Origin: Isoetes engelmannii
Taxonomy: Eukaryota; Streptophyta; Lycopodiopsida; Isoetales; Isoetaceae
Assembly (NCBI GenBank): GCA_011763485.2
Contig: JAANSK020100017.1
Coordinates: 1-40,070 of the forward strand
DNA length: 40,070 nucleotides
Direction of reading: 5' to 3'
Shown: in pieces, positions 1 to 10,140 of the stretch
How positions within the stretch are numbered: position 1 is the first letter of the stretch
Layout: each line of letters begins with the position of its first letter
Translations under genes and position numbers: made by a program
Notes under the pieces: generated by a model
What the model saw: only the letters and a program-made list of their open reading frames with translations
Database searches by the model: none
What the model was told of the DNA's origin: nothing

Positions 1-77
<77 letters not shown>
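1..77. repeat. (TC)n/(TG)n microsatellite
   Basis: A TC run of about 17 bases passes directly into about 60 bases of perfect TG dinucleotide repeat. The long open frame across it encodes only alternating Cys and Val and is an artefact of the repeat. Confidence 0.98.
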
Positions 78-82
<5 letters not shown>

Positions 83-144
83 TATCGTCTGATAGGCCTG
101 AGAGGCCTTCTATAGACGTAATACATTTCATTTCATTTCATTTC

Positions 145-150
<6 letters not shown>
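83..150 (+). mobile_element. LINE-type 3' end with TTTCA pentamer tail
   Basis: A short stem, TAGGCC then GGCCT, is followed by GACGTAATA and four TTTCA units. The same order (GGCC stem, GACG-TAAAA-like stretch, short tandem tail) ends the LINE copies at 9830, 11925 and 36050 in this window. Only the last 70 bases of the element remain; a TG microsatellite abuts the 5' side and a CT microsatellite the 3' side. The assignment rests on within-window similarity, so the element could also be a SINE sharing the LINE tail. Confidence 0.55.

Positions 151-239
<89 letters not shown>
148..239. repeat. (CT)n/(GT)n microsatellite
   Basis: About 37 bases of CT repeat run into about 55 bases of GT repeat. 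It is the second pyrimidine-to-GT compound microsatellite in the first 240 bases and probably grew from the pentamer tail just upstream. Confidence 0.97.
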
Positions 240-241
<2 letters not shown>

Positions 242-575
242 ACTCTGATCCGCGCTTCTCTCATTTTGCATAACTCTTCCCTACGCTTGCGAAGCTGAAG
301 GGGAGAGAAGTCCTCTTGTAATGAGAAGTTTGTACTCTTACAGCTCCTACCCGGCAAGCAGAGACTACTCCATCAACATACACATGCATGACATTATTCA
401 AAAAAATGTATTCTCGAGATATGCGCACACAAACACAACTGTAGATAGGCTTTTCATTCATCACAGTAGCAATATACGTTGGATTTATCATTTGGGTAGA
501 GAGGGAACAACATCGGACTATCCCATATAAGAAAAAATGAGAAATGGTGAAACCAACTTCATGGGGCTAGGCAAG
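240..575. other. intergenic, nothing recognised
   Basis: Both strands carry only short open frames without domain-like composition, repeats or splice-supported exons. I see no gene here. Confidence 0.6.
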
Positions 576-578
576 GGT

Positions 579-690
579 GAAAAAAATGGCGACGACTTCT
601 CATCGGGATAAAAAAACCCCGCCCTTTCGGGTTTTCAGGGAAAACCTTAATGAGAAGCGGTCATCAATGTTCTCGAAGGAATGCCTGTGG
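579..690 (-). mobile_element. dispersed repeat, copy A (LINE 3'-UTR-like module)
   Basis: This stretch is the reverse complement of a related sequence at about 38660-38790. Both hold a run of A, CCCCGCCC, a short loop, GGGTTTT, a GGGAAAACC block and TAATGAGA. Read on the minus strand the core is TTTTCCC, loop, GGGCGGGGTTTTTTT, the same C-stem/G-stem between T-tracts found in the 3' UTR of the LINEs at 9696 and 11759. It is therefore probably a relic of a related LINE or a SINE. About 190 further bases up to 880 show nothing recognisable. Confidence 0.5.
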
Positions 691-884
691 TGCCCCTACG
701 TGACTACGGACTGCAAGCTGTTGATGTCGGGAGCCCCAGATCGTGATAACTTGCTAAGGACCTACACATGAAAAATGAAAGCACACAAGGAACCCGTAAG
801 TGATACTAGTATTTTCTTCTTTAAGTCCATCGTCGCCGGCCTCGTCACGATGAAAAACCTAAAAGTGTTAACAATAAATCATGA

Positions 885-2888
885 ACATAAATGACTTGAA
901 AAAGCTCGTCTTGTGGCACAAGGATATACTCAGAAGAAGAGAAGAGACTATGAAGAAACCTACTCTCCAATTGTTAAACTAACTAGTATCAGAACCTTGT
1001 TGTTAGCAAATGCAGTGGATTTAGAATTGCATCATATGGGTGTAAAAACAGCATTCTTGAATGCAAAATTGGAAGAGAAAGTATTTATGAAGCAAGCTCC
1101 AGGATTTGAGCATAGAAATGGGAAAGTTTGGAGTTTGAATAGGGCACTATATGGACTAAAGCAGTCTCCACGTGAATGGTACTTGTGCATGGACAATTTC
1201 TTGAGAGAACAAGGATTTGAGAAATTGCAGAATGATGGAAACCTTTATAGGTATAAAGCAGGTGAGGAGTATTGTATAATTGCCCTCTATGTTGATGATT
1301 GCATAATGGTGGCTAACAGCTTAAATGTCTTGAATATTTGCAAAGAAATTCTCAAGTCAAGGTTTCAGATGTCAGACTTAGGAGAACTAAAACAATTCTT
1401 AGGCATAGAGGTGGTCAGAAATAGGAAGAAGAAATCTCTGAAACTACACCAGTGTAATCACATTGAGAATATGGTGAAAATGTTTAAAATGTTGGATGCA
1501 CACCCTGCTAAAACCCCAGTTGTACCTGGACACAAGCTTACAGCAGATGGGAATATTACAATAAAGGAGGCAATGGAAATGGAGAGCAGGCCATACAAAG
1601 CTTTATTTGTCTGCTATATTTGTCTAATAATACCAGGCCAGATATATCTTACATTGTGAATATATTAAGTAGGAGATGTCAAAATCCTACAAAGGAGCAC
1701 TGGAATGCAGGAAAGCGGGTTCTTAAGTACTTGAAAGGTACAAAGTTACATGGTACCACATACAACTCAGATGATCTAAACTTAATTGCATACAGTGATG
1801 CAGATTGAGGAGGAGATCAATCAAGTAGGAAATCAACCTCTGGATATGCAATATTCTTGTGTGGAGGTGTGATATCATGGAGGAGCAAAAAGTAAAGTGC
1901 AATTGCAATGAGTTCAGCTGAAGGAGAATATGCAGCCTCGTCCTTAGTTGCAATAGAAATAATATGGCTGAGGAGACTTCTGGAGGAGCTGGACTGTATC
2001 CAAAATGAGCCTACATATATTCTAACTGATAGCCAAAGCTGCATGGCTATAATGAAAAATCTTGTGAATCATGAAAGAACAAAGCATATCGAGTTAAACA
2101 TTCACTTCATAAGGGATTTGGCAGCAAAGAATTATGTGCAGATGAAATATGTGAACACTGCAGATCAAATAGCAGATATCTTTACTAAAGCACTACCTGA
2201 AAGCAAGTTCTTAAAATTCAAGGCAGATCTCAGGGTAAATGAATCATGTGCTGAAGGAGGAGTGTTGGAATAGCTAGTTCATCACATAATTCATTGTATG
2301 GACAAGAGCATAATGCTTATGCTAGAGGCAGACTTCAAATTCCTTATGATTTTTGGTGCAGCTAAGTTTGAACACCCTATTCTTAGGTGTTAACAAAAAG
2401 GGTGCATATGGACCATTCATTATGTAAATATCGTGACACCAGAATTAGCCTTATAGGTTATTTATATAAAGTTGAAAAACCCTGCGAATAAGGGGGAAAG
2501 TTCATTCAAATTAGGAACTAGCTGAAATCGGTCAAATCCGGTGCCTGCACCGTCGCACAGGCCGGATTGATCCACTGTATATAAGTATATGGTTGACTGC
2601 TCATTGTAGGAGGCCGGAATACAATTCAAAGTTGCAGATTCATGCTCAAATTCTGTGTCTAGGTTTGTTTGAGGACCATTGCTACAGTGTTTCGTGTAGT
2701 GCTGTAGCTACAGTAAATTTCGATTTTCTAATATTTTAAGTCAATGGTTAAAACTTGCAATGGTACTCATTGAATAGCATTATTTTGATAAATCATTCTA
2801 GATACACACCATATTATCTAGATTGAAGAATTGTGTTCAAAAGAAATTTGGAAGTGATTGTGAGATTAATTTGATTCAAATTCTAACA
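885..2888 (+). mobile_element. Ty1/Copia retrotransposon fossil, 3' part with 3' LTR
   Basis: The piece begins inside the reverse transcriptase region with the Copia signature KARLVAQGYTQ. It continues through the YVDD catalytic motif and the connection region into the RNase H region, which starts near a SSAEGEYAA motif and ends with the family-typical EGGVLE. A purine-rich tract lies directly before the LTR. Gag, protease, integrase and the 5' LTR are absent from the window, so the copy is 5'-truncated. It is broken, with a few coding interruptions. Age cannot be taken from LTR divergence because only one LTR is present; the coding remnants are still easily recognised, which suggests moderate age. 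Confidence 0.93.
2263..2888 (+). repeat. 3' LTR of the Copia fossil
   Basis: The LTR begins TGTTGGAATAG directly after the purine-rich tract that follows the end of the RNase H region, and ends ATTCTAACA. TGTTGGAAT and ATTCTAACA are the short imperfect terminal inverted repeats with TG...CA ends expected of plant Copia LTRs. Length is about 626 bp. A TATATAAG sequence near 2578 is a plausible LTR promoter element. The block ACTGTAYATAAGTATATGGTTGACTG has a degenerate echo near 22600. Confidence 0.85.
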
Positions 2889-3660
2889 GAAGGCACACAT
2901 AGTAAGAAGTGTTACTGCATGTTATGGTATATTTTATTAAGACTAAAATATACCTTTAAGTCTTCAAAGATAGTATACAGGATCCACTAATATTCTTTGA
3001 AGAAACAAGTCAATAATGATCAAATAGTTGGCTAAACCTACGAATTACAATTAGAGGACTATATTTTAGGTATGATGATCATATCTAGCACATCAAAATT
3101 AAAAGTAGTATGAGATATATTAGGTCGTGGAATTTGACCAGACTTTTTTAAAGTTTTTTAACGATTTTTAAGATTTTTAAAGAACTTTATAAAAAAAAAA
3201 CGTATTCTAAGTTTTTTATGAAAAAATCTAAAAATCTTCATAAATCCTTAAAATAAGTATGGTACGTGTACAAAACTTAACGTACTTGACTACCTTGCTT
3301 TGCAGATGAAGTGGCAAAGCAGAATATTGTTGGCAATGTTTTCTAGAAAGCCTCTTCATAGAGTTGAATGCAAATGCAAGTGTCCGTCCATATTGCGTGC
3401 TTCAAAATATTCTGATGTTAGTTTGAAGGACAATTCTGGATTTTAGTAATATTCTAATGTTAGTTTGAAGGATAATTTTGAATTTGTTGTTTTAAAGGAC
3501 AATTCATGATCTCCTGTTAGTGATCAAGGACATTTTTTTGAACATGTATCATATGGACATGTACAGCGGTTGTCCTCCGCATCTATACAGGAGAGTGCTT
3601 GTGAGGTTGTAGTTGGACAGATTACACTTTAAGAGTCGACAGATTACTAACCATGTGGTT
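2889..3660. other. AT-rich intergenic DNA
   Basis: No gene is seen. A stretch near 3140-3240 is an AT-rich imperfect foldback made of AAAGTTTTTTA-like and TAAAAATCTT-like pieces. At 3410-3515 the phrase TTAGTTTGAAGGA occurs twice and a third, weaker version follows, so a unit of roughly 50 bases is locally repeated. Confidence 0.5.
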
Positions 3661-3667
3661 GTTATTG

Positions 3668-4180
3668 AGACGAAGATTTATATGATGCTGCATTTTATGA
3701 GGAGTTGAGCAAAGTTTATCCTGACAACGCTAAAGCAATTGAGAGGTATTCAAGACCTGTGATTAATACTCAAGGCACAAGCAATAAGGATGATTGTGAA
3801 ATTGTGAATTGCAGCTTTGAGTTTTTAACTGTTAAAATCTTTGAGATGTTATCATTTTGTTGAAGCTGAAGAAGTATTGAAGTCTTGTAGTGAAATGGAA
3901 ACTATGAAAGAAAACTTTGAAATGCTGAATGCAATTCTGAGTTTTCAGCTCCTGTCTATATTATATTTCTATGTTTGTTTATTTTTGTGTAACCGTAGAG
4001 AATAGAGTATGTAATCTTGAACAACAGATGGTTGAGGGAAAATTACAGACAATGGACTTAAATAACCATTTTAAAAACAAATGGAATAACCTAATGTGGA
4101 TTACGACTCATGACAACCCTAACCTTTCCATAACATTGCCAACTCTTGACATGCATGTCGAGGAGGGTTTTTTAATCTAG
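3668..4180 (+). other. coding-like remnants, unrecognised
   Basis: Two stretches have protein-like composition. At 3668-3862 one frame contains YDAAFYEELSKVYPDN and a following AKAIERYSR, which resembles a TPR or HAT helix pair. At 3971-4180 another frame contains VENRVCNLEQQMVEGKLQ, coiled-coil-like. They may be exons of one decayed gene, but there is no convincing splice structure and no family I can name. Confidence 0.2.
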
Positions 4181-4199
4181 GAAGCAAAGTTGACTTGTC

Positions 4200-4750
4200 A
4201 AAAATATCATACCAAGAAATTCCTTCAAGAATATCCAAGGAATTAAAACGAAAAGTATAACTTTTTACGTGAGTGGCTTAACATCCTATGTGATGGAAGC
4301 TCAATATTCACGAGGGAAATAAAAACTTCAAGTTCGAATGCAAAATATCAAGTTCATGAGATATTTATAAAGAAACAATTCTCGTAGACCAAGAAGAATA
4401 TCCAAGAAATTAAAAACGAAAAGTAGAACTTTTTCATGAGTGATTCAACATCCTATGTGATGGAAGCTCAACTTTCACAAGGGAAATTAAAACTTCCAAG
4501 TTCAAATGCAAAATATCAAGATCATGAGATATTCACAAGGAAACAGTTCTCTTAGATCAAGAAATTCCTTCAAGAATATCCAAGGAATTAAAAACGAAAA
4601 GTACAACTTTTGCTCAAGAATATCCAAGGAATTAAAAACGAAAAGTACAACTTTTGCATGAGTGATTTAACATCCTACGTGATGGAAGCTCAACCTTTAC
4701 AAAGAAAATTAAAACGTCCAAGTTCAAATGCCAAATATCAATATTTATAT
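4200..4750. repeat. tandem repeat, about 170-bp unit, three copies
   Basis: The phrase AAGAATATCCAAG starts at 4227, 4394 and 4572, each time followed by GAAAAGTA, CATCCTA-GTGATGGAAGCTCAA and CAAAATATCAA blocks. The period is 167-178 bp and the copies are about 85 percent alike by eye. Inside the third copy the first 44 bases are duplicated again (4572 and 4616), so a short repeat arose within a long one. No coding function is seen. Confidence 0.9.
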
Positions 4751-4928
4751 TCTCCTTAGATTCAACAACTTGATGTACAAAAATATACTCAACAAGGTAA
4801 TCTCCTTATTCAGACATAACTTTTAGTATAAGTTTGCACCGTTACATCCTCCACTCACTCGATGTTACTCCTAGCTCTAAATAATGACTGTAGCTTTCTT
4901 CGATTCTTCATATATCCGCAGGTTAAGC

Positions 4929-5104
4929 AACTTTGTTCACCAAAGGACAAGTTAATCAATTCAAGGCAACTAAGAAATTCTGACGCACGAACAAGGAGAT
5001 TACATCCTAAGGTTGATTTTTAACTTTGTTCACCAAAGAGCAAGCTAATCAATTCAAGGCCACTAAGAAACTCCGACGCACGAATAAGGGGATTACATTC
5101 TAAG
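4929..5104. repeat. tandem duplication, 93-bp period
   Basis: AACTTTGTTCACCAAAG starts at 4929 and again at 5022, each followed by the same 80 bases with scattered substitutions. Two copies only. Confidence 0.9.
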
Positions 5105-5189
5105 CTCGAATCTCTCTCACATTCCACAGTTTCATGTGCAGTTAAAGCAACTTTTGGAAGGAATATTAAGATGCTTCAGCTTCCTTGAT

Positions 5190-5580
5190 TAAGGCAGTCA
5201 AAGCGCCTAGCAAGAAAACATTCAGATGCAAAGCACATTAAACAGGTGAGGAACAGGAACTGAAGTGCCATGCTAGGAATTTCAATATAGATAAGTGAAT
5301 GCCATCTACTATATCGTGTTCAAAATTTGACAGATTCACGTCCCCACCAACTCTTGTTGTGTTCAAAAACCAGAAACACTAATCCGCACTGTTACACTCT
5401 CCACAACCAATTATAAGTGTGCTAATAAAAGCATTTTCTCCTTTAAAAAAAACACCACACAGATTGGGAACTGTGTAAAGAATGATAAATCGAAAATCTG
5501 TCCACTCTTTCTTAGGGTTGGAATAGTCATTTCCCAGTTCAAATCCTACTTCCCTCATCTGCAGCATCCATCTCATACGT
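5190..5580 (-). pseudogene. duplicated 3' end of the PPR gene
   Basis: This is a diverged tandem copy of about 5650-6010, shifted by about 445 bp. It covers the last codons and the downstream region of the PPR gene. On the minus strand near 5500-5580 it still encodes VGFELGNDYSNPK, matching AGFDPGNDYSNPK at the end of the intact gene. The stop codon of the gene is not preserved and the frame runs on. Nothing suggests it is expressed; it could supply an alternative 3' end. Confidence 0.85.
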
Positions 5581-5946
5581 AGCTTTTACATGGAAGGATA
5601 GTATGTATGAATGGTTCTCTTCCAACTTCATTGCATTAGCGCAGGCACACTCCTAGAAGGTGCTATTGGCCTGAAGCAAACATTCATATGCAAAGCGCAT
5701 GAAACAATTAAGGAACAGTAGTTGAAGTGCCATGCCTGGAAATCTAGACAATCGAATGCCATTTACTAACATTTGATTGACAGATTCTTGTCCCAAGCAG
5801 TTCTTCGTGTCAAAAACCAGACACCTTACTCCACATTGTTACACTCCCAACCAACCATAAGGATGCTAATAAAAGCATGTTTCTCATTTTGAGAAACAAC
5901 ACCAAGCATGCTAATGAGGAAATAATGATAAAAAAAAATCCATGCT

Positions 5947-7499
5947 CTATCGCTTGGGGTTCGAATAGTCATTTCCGGGATCAAATCCTGCTTCACTCAT
6001 CTGCTGCACCCACTTCAGCAACTCTTGGTTTTTTCCTGCTTTATGGTACGTGTCACACATTAGTCTGTATATTTCTTCAGTTGGCTTGTTCATTTCGCAA
6101 AAAAATTCCTCCATCTTCTGATATATTGCATATTTACCATATTCGATAATTAAAGTCATGTATGTGGAATGATTGAATGTCCATCCACTATCCTTGACCT
6201 GTTGAAGAATCTGCTCCAATCTAGAAAAGCAGCCCTGCTTGCAGAAGGCAGAAATGACGATATCAATAGTGTTTCCACTAGCAAACATCCTTTTGTCACA
6301 AAACATTCTTGTAATTGAATACTCTACTCCATCTAACTTACCAACCTTGGCATAGGTTTCAATCATCATACTGTGCACACGGGATCCATATCTGACATTT
6401 GGAGTATTGTCCATAACTTCAATAACAGCCTCCATTTTATCCAACATCTGTTTCCTGCTATAAGCTTCAATCATAACCTCACCAATTGTTGCATTTATCT
6501 GAAAGCCAGCATTTTGCATGCTGTTGAGAACAGCTTCCATCTCATTCAACATACCTGATTGTGAGTAACCTTGAATCTGGGAATTGAATGTGACCATATT
6601 AGGTTGAATGTCGCTAACCAACATTTGCTGGTACATCTCCTTCATCTTGTCAAATCTTTTACATTTCATGTAACCCCCAATCAAGGAATTCATTGTGACC
6701 CTGTCAGGAGCAAACCCTGCCAACTTGCATGCATGAAGCATGTTCTCCATATCATCAAGAGAAGGTAATTTACTGTAAAAGGATATGAGAATGTTATAAG
6801 TCACCAAAGTTGGCTGACAATCCTGCGATTCTGTCATCTGATTATAAAGTGATAAAGCTTTTTCTATTGCTTGGTTCTTACACTGTGCATCAATCAATGA
6901 GTTGTAAATGGTGGCATTCCTTTTCAATCCCTTGGCACACATATAATTAAGTATCTCGTGTCCAAAATCAGGACAACTAAGCCTCCCAGCAAATATGATC
7001 AGTTTTGCATATTCCCTGGGATCATTTGACCTATATACAAGTTTTCTTTTCCAGTAAAAAACCTGAACACATATTACACAAGCACCATGTAAGGATGTGG
7101 AATACAATAAAAAAGATTATGGTTTCAATAACAACGCACCTATGGAGAACATACCTCAAATAGAAGCTCTCGACGCTTTACTCTTTGCAGGGCATCCAAT
7201 AATGACAACCAATAGGTTCCAGCAGGGCCCGAAAGCACCTCTGCTGCATCATCTAAAATTTTCCAAATTTCCTCTGTTCCATTTGCAGATTCTAGCTGGT
7301 TCACAATATTCTTTACACCTAATGTACTCCTTGACCTGACGAAACTATTCTTTGAAAGAACTGGGTTACGAAGCTTATCATCGGAAGAGGATGATGCACA
7401 ATAATCTCTCCTTTCTGCTTGGGAAAACAGAGCAAAGTTAACGAGGCTAAGAAGGGCTTTTGATCGGCGAATGGCAGCTGCAACAGATAGCATTGTCAA
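5947..7499 (-). CDS. P-class pentatricopeptide repeat protein
   Basis: Two exons, 7499-7155 and 7062-5947, are split by a 92-bp intron with GAG|GTATGT donor and TTCAG|GTT acceptor; both join in phase 0. The product is 486 residues. The N-terminus (MLSVAAAIRRSKALLSLVNF) is rich in Ala, Arg and Ser and fits a mitochondrial or plastid targeting peptide. Exon 2 carries about eight 35-residue PPR motifs, for example TYNILISFYSKLPSLDDMEN and TFNSQIQGYSQSGMLNEMEA, with no E, DYW or SMR domain, so it is P-class. Family knowledge: such proteins bind single organelle transcripts and act in their stability, splicing or translation; the target cannot be read here. The start is either of two Met codons two residues apart. 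Its 3' end has been tandemly duplicated downstream. Confidence 0.92.
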
Positions 7500-7685
7500 T
7501 CATGGGCATTTTCAAGCACGCCCAGCTGAAGAAGAAGGGTTGGATAGTTGCTGCCGGAGCTATGCTCTTCCCTACCATCTTCGCACATGGTTTTGTGCGG
7601 ATTTTTTCACCTATTTTGCAACCTAAATTCAACATATATATTTCTTCATATGAAATCGAATCTTATGGTGTCTGTTGGCTGCACA
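7500..7685 (-). promoter_or_regulatory. upstream region of the PPR gene
   Basis: Only 187 bases separate the PPR start codon from the MITE at 7686, so the proximal promoter must lie here or within the MITE. No clear TATA box is seen. Plus-strand open frames across it have no domain-like content. Confidence 0.35.
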
Positions 7686-8154
7686 TACAAAATGGAAATA
7701 GGGTTGGAAATAGGGTCGTTTTTTTGTCCCTGACGTGCAATCTCGTTGTGCCACGTGGCCCTCTCTACGTTGCGGAATGGAGGTGGGGGGGGGGGGGCAT
7801 TCCGCCCAGCCGGTCACAATTTATTCTTAGCTACGTGCTTTGCACGTTAGAAGGCGGTCATATTAGATTAGATTATATTCAGCTGCCGTTGAATACTTTT
7901 CATCGGATTGATAGAAACAGGACTGAAGCAGGACTCCGTGAATCACGCCCGAAGCCATCTGCCAATTTGAAGCAGTAACAGTGATATTTCGGATGAATCT
8001 GAAGCTTTCCGCGCAAATCTTCAAAACAACGGTCTTCAAAGCTCCGTTGCTGCAAAATCCGAGATATCAAAGCTCTTCAAAGCCGAAATCTGTTGTCTTC
8101 AACGCTCTGCCCATATCTGTTCTATCGAAAAAAACTTCCTATTTCCATTTTGTA
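7686..8154. mobile_element. MITE with TA target duplication
   Basis: TACAAAATGGAAATAGG at 7686-7702 is the exact reverse complement of CCTATTTCCATTTTGTA at 8138-8154. Taking the outer TA as the target-site duplication leaves a 465-bp element with 15-bp perfect terminal inverted repeats (CAAAATGGAAATAGG). Small size, TA duplication and lack of a transposase fit a non-autonomous Tc1/mariner-type MITE. The ends do not match the usual Stowaway terminus. A 13-base G run lies inside at 7785-7797. It sits in the upstream region of the PPR gene. Confidence 0.7.
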
Positions 8155-8160
8155 GCGGAA

Positions 8161-8263
8161 GGGAACCAGAGGCTACCCTTCCGCAAAATCAGCAGACCCG
8201 CTCCCGCCTGCTGCCGATTGCAGGGCCCCTGCCGATTTTGCGGAAGGGGAGCCCCTGCTTCCC
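8161..8263. repeat. long imperfect foldback H1
   Basis: The 35-base arms 8161-8195 and 8229-8263 pair with about four mismatches; the core is CCTTCCGCAAAATC against GATTTTGCGGAAGG. The loop of 33 bases contains a second small stem, CCTGC/GCAGG. It lies between the right end of the MITE and the LINE at 8270. The outer edge reads TTGTA on the left and TATACAA on the right. Confidence 0.85.
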
Positions 8264-8269
8264 TATCCT

Positions 8270-9830
8270 ATACAACATTACATAAGGTGGCACACCGCCT
8301 ACAGGCTGTACGAGGCGTGTTATGGATGCCTCACACCCTCGAGACAACTGGTGACCAGCAGTATTGGGGTACGCCAAGGCTGCCCCCTCTCACCTACACT
8401 ATTCGGCCTCTACATAGATCAATTGGAGCAGTGGATGGCCCTGCACGGTGGAATGGGCGCCCCGCTGATGCATCCTATTATCAGACAGCTGATCTACGCG
8501 GACGACATTGACCTCCTGGCACACACAGCGGAGGACATGCAGCGCCACCTGGATGCGCTAGCCACCTTCTGCCAGCACACCAGCATGCGATTCAACCTCG
8601 TAAAGACCAAGGTCCTGCTGATCTCGTCTTCTCGACACCGGCAGACGCCCTCTTTCACGTACCAAGGAGAGAATGTCGAGGTCACCCCCACCTACAAATA
8701 TTTGGGCATCGTGTTCTCCACTTCCATGCATTGGGATAGCTGCATTCGACTGCAGGTGGTAGCCGGCTGGAAGGCGTTGCACGCCATGCAGAACAGTAGC
8801 TAACAGGCGGAGCTCTACACTTGGGAGAGCCAGGCACGCCTCTTCAGGGCTCTGATGGAGCTCGTCCTCTTGTACGGCATGGAAGTTTGGGGGCCTGTCG
8901 TTTCTGCCACCATGTGGGCTGACCTGGAACGAGTGCAAGAGGCTTTCTTGGCACGCACTCTCGGAGTAAAGCAGCAGACAGTTCTGTACCAGATACTGCC
9001 CCGGGAAACAGGTTTCTTCCTCTACAGAGGGCGGCAGTCTGTCGCCACCTCCTGTACTTCCAGAAGGTTGCCCGCATGCATGAAGATCGACCGTCAAGGG
9101 TGGCCTTGGCAGTCGTGCGGGGCCCCCAACGCCTTAAAGCCTTCTGGAAAGACAAACATACGCAGTGGTTGTCCCAATGGAATGTCCAGCCACACAGGTG
9201 TGTGCGGGTGTGCACGAAGAAAGAACATGATGAGCTGAAGGCCTACCTTGACACCTGCTTCCTTGGCAAACTCTGGGACGGCGAGGCCCTAGCACAGGTC
9301 AAGCTCGACGCTCGCCCGAGGCCCCCAGCGATACCTGAGCGCCCCCCTCTCTATGAAGAAGCGTAGGCTGCTCGCCTCCATCCGAACAGGGGGGGCACCA
9401 CCTTTGCATTGAGACAGGGCGATGGGCAAGGGAAGCACGTGAAACCAGAGCTAGTCGAAGCTGCCGCCAAGACATCATTGAGGACAAACACTAGGCCCAT
9501 GCCCCACTTATGAGCAAATTCGGGACTGATACCCGCAGTCAGGGATACAGAGCCAAGCACTCTATCTCCTCCTCAACAGTGACGTCGTGGGAACTCTTGG
9601 CTCATACATCCAGGAGGTCTTGGACGAACGGAAACGGCTTTGTCCGGATACATTGTGAATGTGATTCTGTATACCAGCATGCCCATTGCGGCCACGGTTT
9701 TTCCCCACTGGGTTTTTTCATTCGGGTCGTAATGCGCATGCTGCTTCTCTTGTACAGGTCCCATAGGCCAATTGGCCTCCGTGGACGATAAAAATGTTAT
9801 CTTTTTATCTTTTTCCTTTTTATCTATTTC
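8270..9830 (+). mobile_element. non-L1 LINE, 5'-truncated copy 1
   Basis: This is the 3' part of a non-LTR retrotransposon. Reverse transcriptase motifs appear in order: GVRQGCPLSPTLFGLYID (near 8360), LIYADD (near 8490), the TKVLL and YKYLGI motifs, then the C-terminal LYGMEVWGP region. One frame runs from about 8300 through 9030 but carries a TAA at 8801-8803. Near 9020 the frame shifts into one that encodes RVALAVVRGPQRLKAFW and ends at 9366. The copy also lacks the endonuclease and the first RT motifs, so it is dead. The 3' UTR has a TTTTTCCCC/GGGTTTTTT hairpin (9696-9720), an AGGCCAATTGGCCT palindrome (near 9769) and a TTATCTTTT-rich tail. Clade is uncertain, RTE- or Jockey-like. Confidence 0.88.
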
Positions 9831-9840
9831 TGCCGAGTTT

Positions 9841-10035
9841 GAGGAGTTTCATGTTACTTAACATCTATATGTTCAAGGGACCTACCCTTGAGGAGCCTAC
9901 TCACATCTATTAATACTTCCAAAGCATCACCTATGAGGATCTTACTCACACCCACTGCCAATTCCAAAGTATCATCCATGTGAGGAGCTTACTCGCACCT
10001 AGTATCAATTCCAAAGTATCACCCATGAGGAGCAC
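9841..10035. repeat. minisatellite, 45-bp unit
   Basis: Three and a half units follow the pattern GAGGAGCTTACTCGCACC, a variable stretch, CAATTCCAAAGTATCACCCAT. Unit length is 45-47 bases. It abuts the tail of the LINE upstream. Confidence 0.85.
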
Positions 10036-10140
10036 TCTTGTGTGTAACATTTTCGAGAACTTTCTATTTTGGACTGAGCTTTTTTACTCATGAGCATCTC
10101 GAACATTTTATTTTGACTTCTTGTAAAGCTTTAGAAGAGC
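10036..10140. repeat. single unit of the AACATTCTA minisatellite
   Basis: CTTTCTATTTTGGACTGAG, then CATGAGCATCTCGAACATTTT, matches the unit of the array at 12100-12810. This suggests that the array once started here and was split by the LINE insertions between 10140 and 12091. Confidence 0.6.

Noticed and set aside
22-240. Open frame of Cys-Val and Ser-Leu dipeptides
   Set aside because: It is only the translation of the TG and CT microsatellites.
7460-7978. 172-codon plus-strand open frame
   Set aside because: It overlaps the PPR start and the MITE, includes translation of the G run, and has no domain-like content.
8558-9215. Minus-strand open frames of 179 and 123 codons
   Set aside because: They are GC-rich shadows of the LINE reverse transcriptase region read on the plus strand.
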